Assembly: GCF_016464425.1 (NCBI RefSeq)
Contig: NZ_JADDKQ010000027.1
Span: 1-43,206, forward strand
Source of the DNA: Actinotalea solisilvae
Lineage (GTDB): Bacteria; Actinomycetota; Actinomycetes; Actinomycetales; Cellulomonadaceae
Length of the DNA: 43,206 nt
Direction: 5' to 3'
Of the stretch, positions 42,647 to 43,206 are shown in pieces (position 1 is the stretch's first letter; each line of letters begins with the position of its first letter). Below the pieces are notes generated by a model. It worked only from the letters and a program-made list of their open reading frames with translations, was not told the DNA's origin and did no database searches. Position numbers and translations under genes: made by a program.

Positions 42647-43206
42647 CGGCGCCGCGGGCCCCCCACTGGACCTGCGCCTCGTGCCGACCGCGCTCGCCAC
42701 CTGGGTGGCGTGCGGCGTGGCCGTGGGGTCCGGGGCGCACGAGGTCGCCGCGGGGGGAGCGCTGCTCGCGGCGACGGCCGTGCTCGTCGCGGCGTGGGGG
42801 TGGTGGGCCGCGCGTCACGGACGCGTCCACGCGCCGGGGCGACCGCGCGGCGGGCGGGCGGCGGGCCGTGCGGCGCGCGGACGGGCGGCCGTCGCGTCCG
42901 CGTGGCCCGGTGCGGTGCTCGTCCTCACGGCCGTGTCCGTCGCGCTCGCGGGCTGCGCGGTCCAGCTCGCGGTGCGGGAGCGCGGCGGGCTCGCGCGAGC
43001 CGCCGGGGAGCGCGCGGTCGTCGCGGTCGACGGGGTCGTGCGGTCGGGTGCGCGCCCCGTGGCCTCGGCGTGGGAGGGCGAGGCGTCGCGCTGGGTGGTC
43101 GAGGTCTCCGTCGACCGCGTGGTGGTCCGGGGTGCGGAGCACCCCGGCGGCGGCGGCGCCCCCCGGCTGGGCGCCCACCGGTGGTGCCCGCTCGCCCGCG
43201 CCACCC
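42627..43206 (+). CDS. comEC: ComEC-like DNA uptake channel, N-terminal part (truncated by window end)
   Basis: The frame is open from GTG 42627 to the end of the window (about 193 codons). It begins MTSSASDGAAGPPLDLRLVPTALATWVACGVA, with two hydrophobic stretches and a Cys-containing span. It then shows VVAVDGVVRSGARPV and WVVEVSVDRVVVRG, the OB-like N-terminal domain (DUF4131) of ComEC. The competence and beta-lactamase-like domains would lie outside the window. The 20-base overlap with comEA is the usual arrangement. ComEC moves single-stranded DNA across the membrane. Confidence 0.85.
   Translation, partial: MTSSASDGAAGPPLDLRLVPTALATWVACGVAVGSGAHEVAAGGALLAATAVLVAAWGWWAARHGRVHAPGRPRGGRAAGRAARGRAAVASAWPGAVLVLTAVSVALAGCAVQLAVRERGGLARAAGERAVVAVDGVVRSGARPVASAWEGEASRWVVEVSVDRVVVRGAEHPGGGGAPRLGAHRWCPLARAT

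Overview
The window is about 43 kb of very GC-rich DNA (roughly three-quarters G+C by eye) with tightly packed genes, many GTG starts and frequent 4-base GTGA/ATGA stop-start overlaps. Gene content and order (rnc-mutM, cydABDC, rplU-rpmA-obgE-proB-proA-nadD-rsfS, leuS-degV-comEA-comEC, and an RNase E with long disordered flanks) point to an actinobacterium of the order Micrococcales. Cellulomonas or a close relative is my best guess, by inference only. This is mostly chromosomal backbone. I see no phage, insertion sequence, integrase or CRISPR array.

Layout. Positions 1-1.7 kb hold rnc and mutM. From 1.7 to 10.5 kb lies a low-oxygen respiration block. A DevR/DosR-type response regulator on + faces a minus-strand unit cydA-cydB-cydD-cydC followed 33 bases later by a double-GAF sensor kinase of the DevS/DosS type. 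A perfect GGGAC-N4-GTCCC palindrome, the core of the mycobacterial DosR box, lies about 95 bases upstream of cydA. I infer a closed loop in which DevS senses O2, NO or redox state, DevR binds the box, and cytochrome bd, its assembly exporter and more DevS are made. Positions 10.5-13.9 kb hold RNase E/G. From 14 to 25.4 kb come a phosphoesterase, rplU-rpmA-obgE-proB, a lipase-maturation-factor-like membrane protein inserted on the opposite strand between proB and proA, proA, a 47-residue membrane microprotein, nadD, a 731-residue Ala/Pro-rich single-span protein, rsfS and a histidine phosphatase. A tRNA-Ala(GGC) follows.

From 25.6 to 31 kb there is a more variable set: a small acidic protein, a DedA protein, an LLM-class flavin oxidoreductase, a membrane-anchored metallophosphoesterase, and a CopC-like plus YceI-like envelope pair. 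From 31 to 34.2 kb is a four-gene manganese uptake operon (binding lipoprotein, ATPase, permease, MntR-type regulator), with a palindromic operator lying on the promoter and start codon. From 34.2 kb to the end come a HerA-like ATPase (-), a fatty acid desaturase with its own palindrome, leuS, a DegV protein, comEA and the start of comEC, which runs off the window.

A recurring signal is a TANNNT -10 hexamer 5-7 bases before the start codon, the signature of leaderless transcripts. I see it before devR, the phosphoesterase at 13951, proA, the LLM gene, mntA, the HerA-like gene and leuS. Three long leaders are exceptions: rne (about 230 bases), rplU (about 125 bases, structured) and cydA (about 60 bases).
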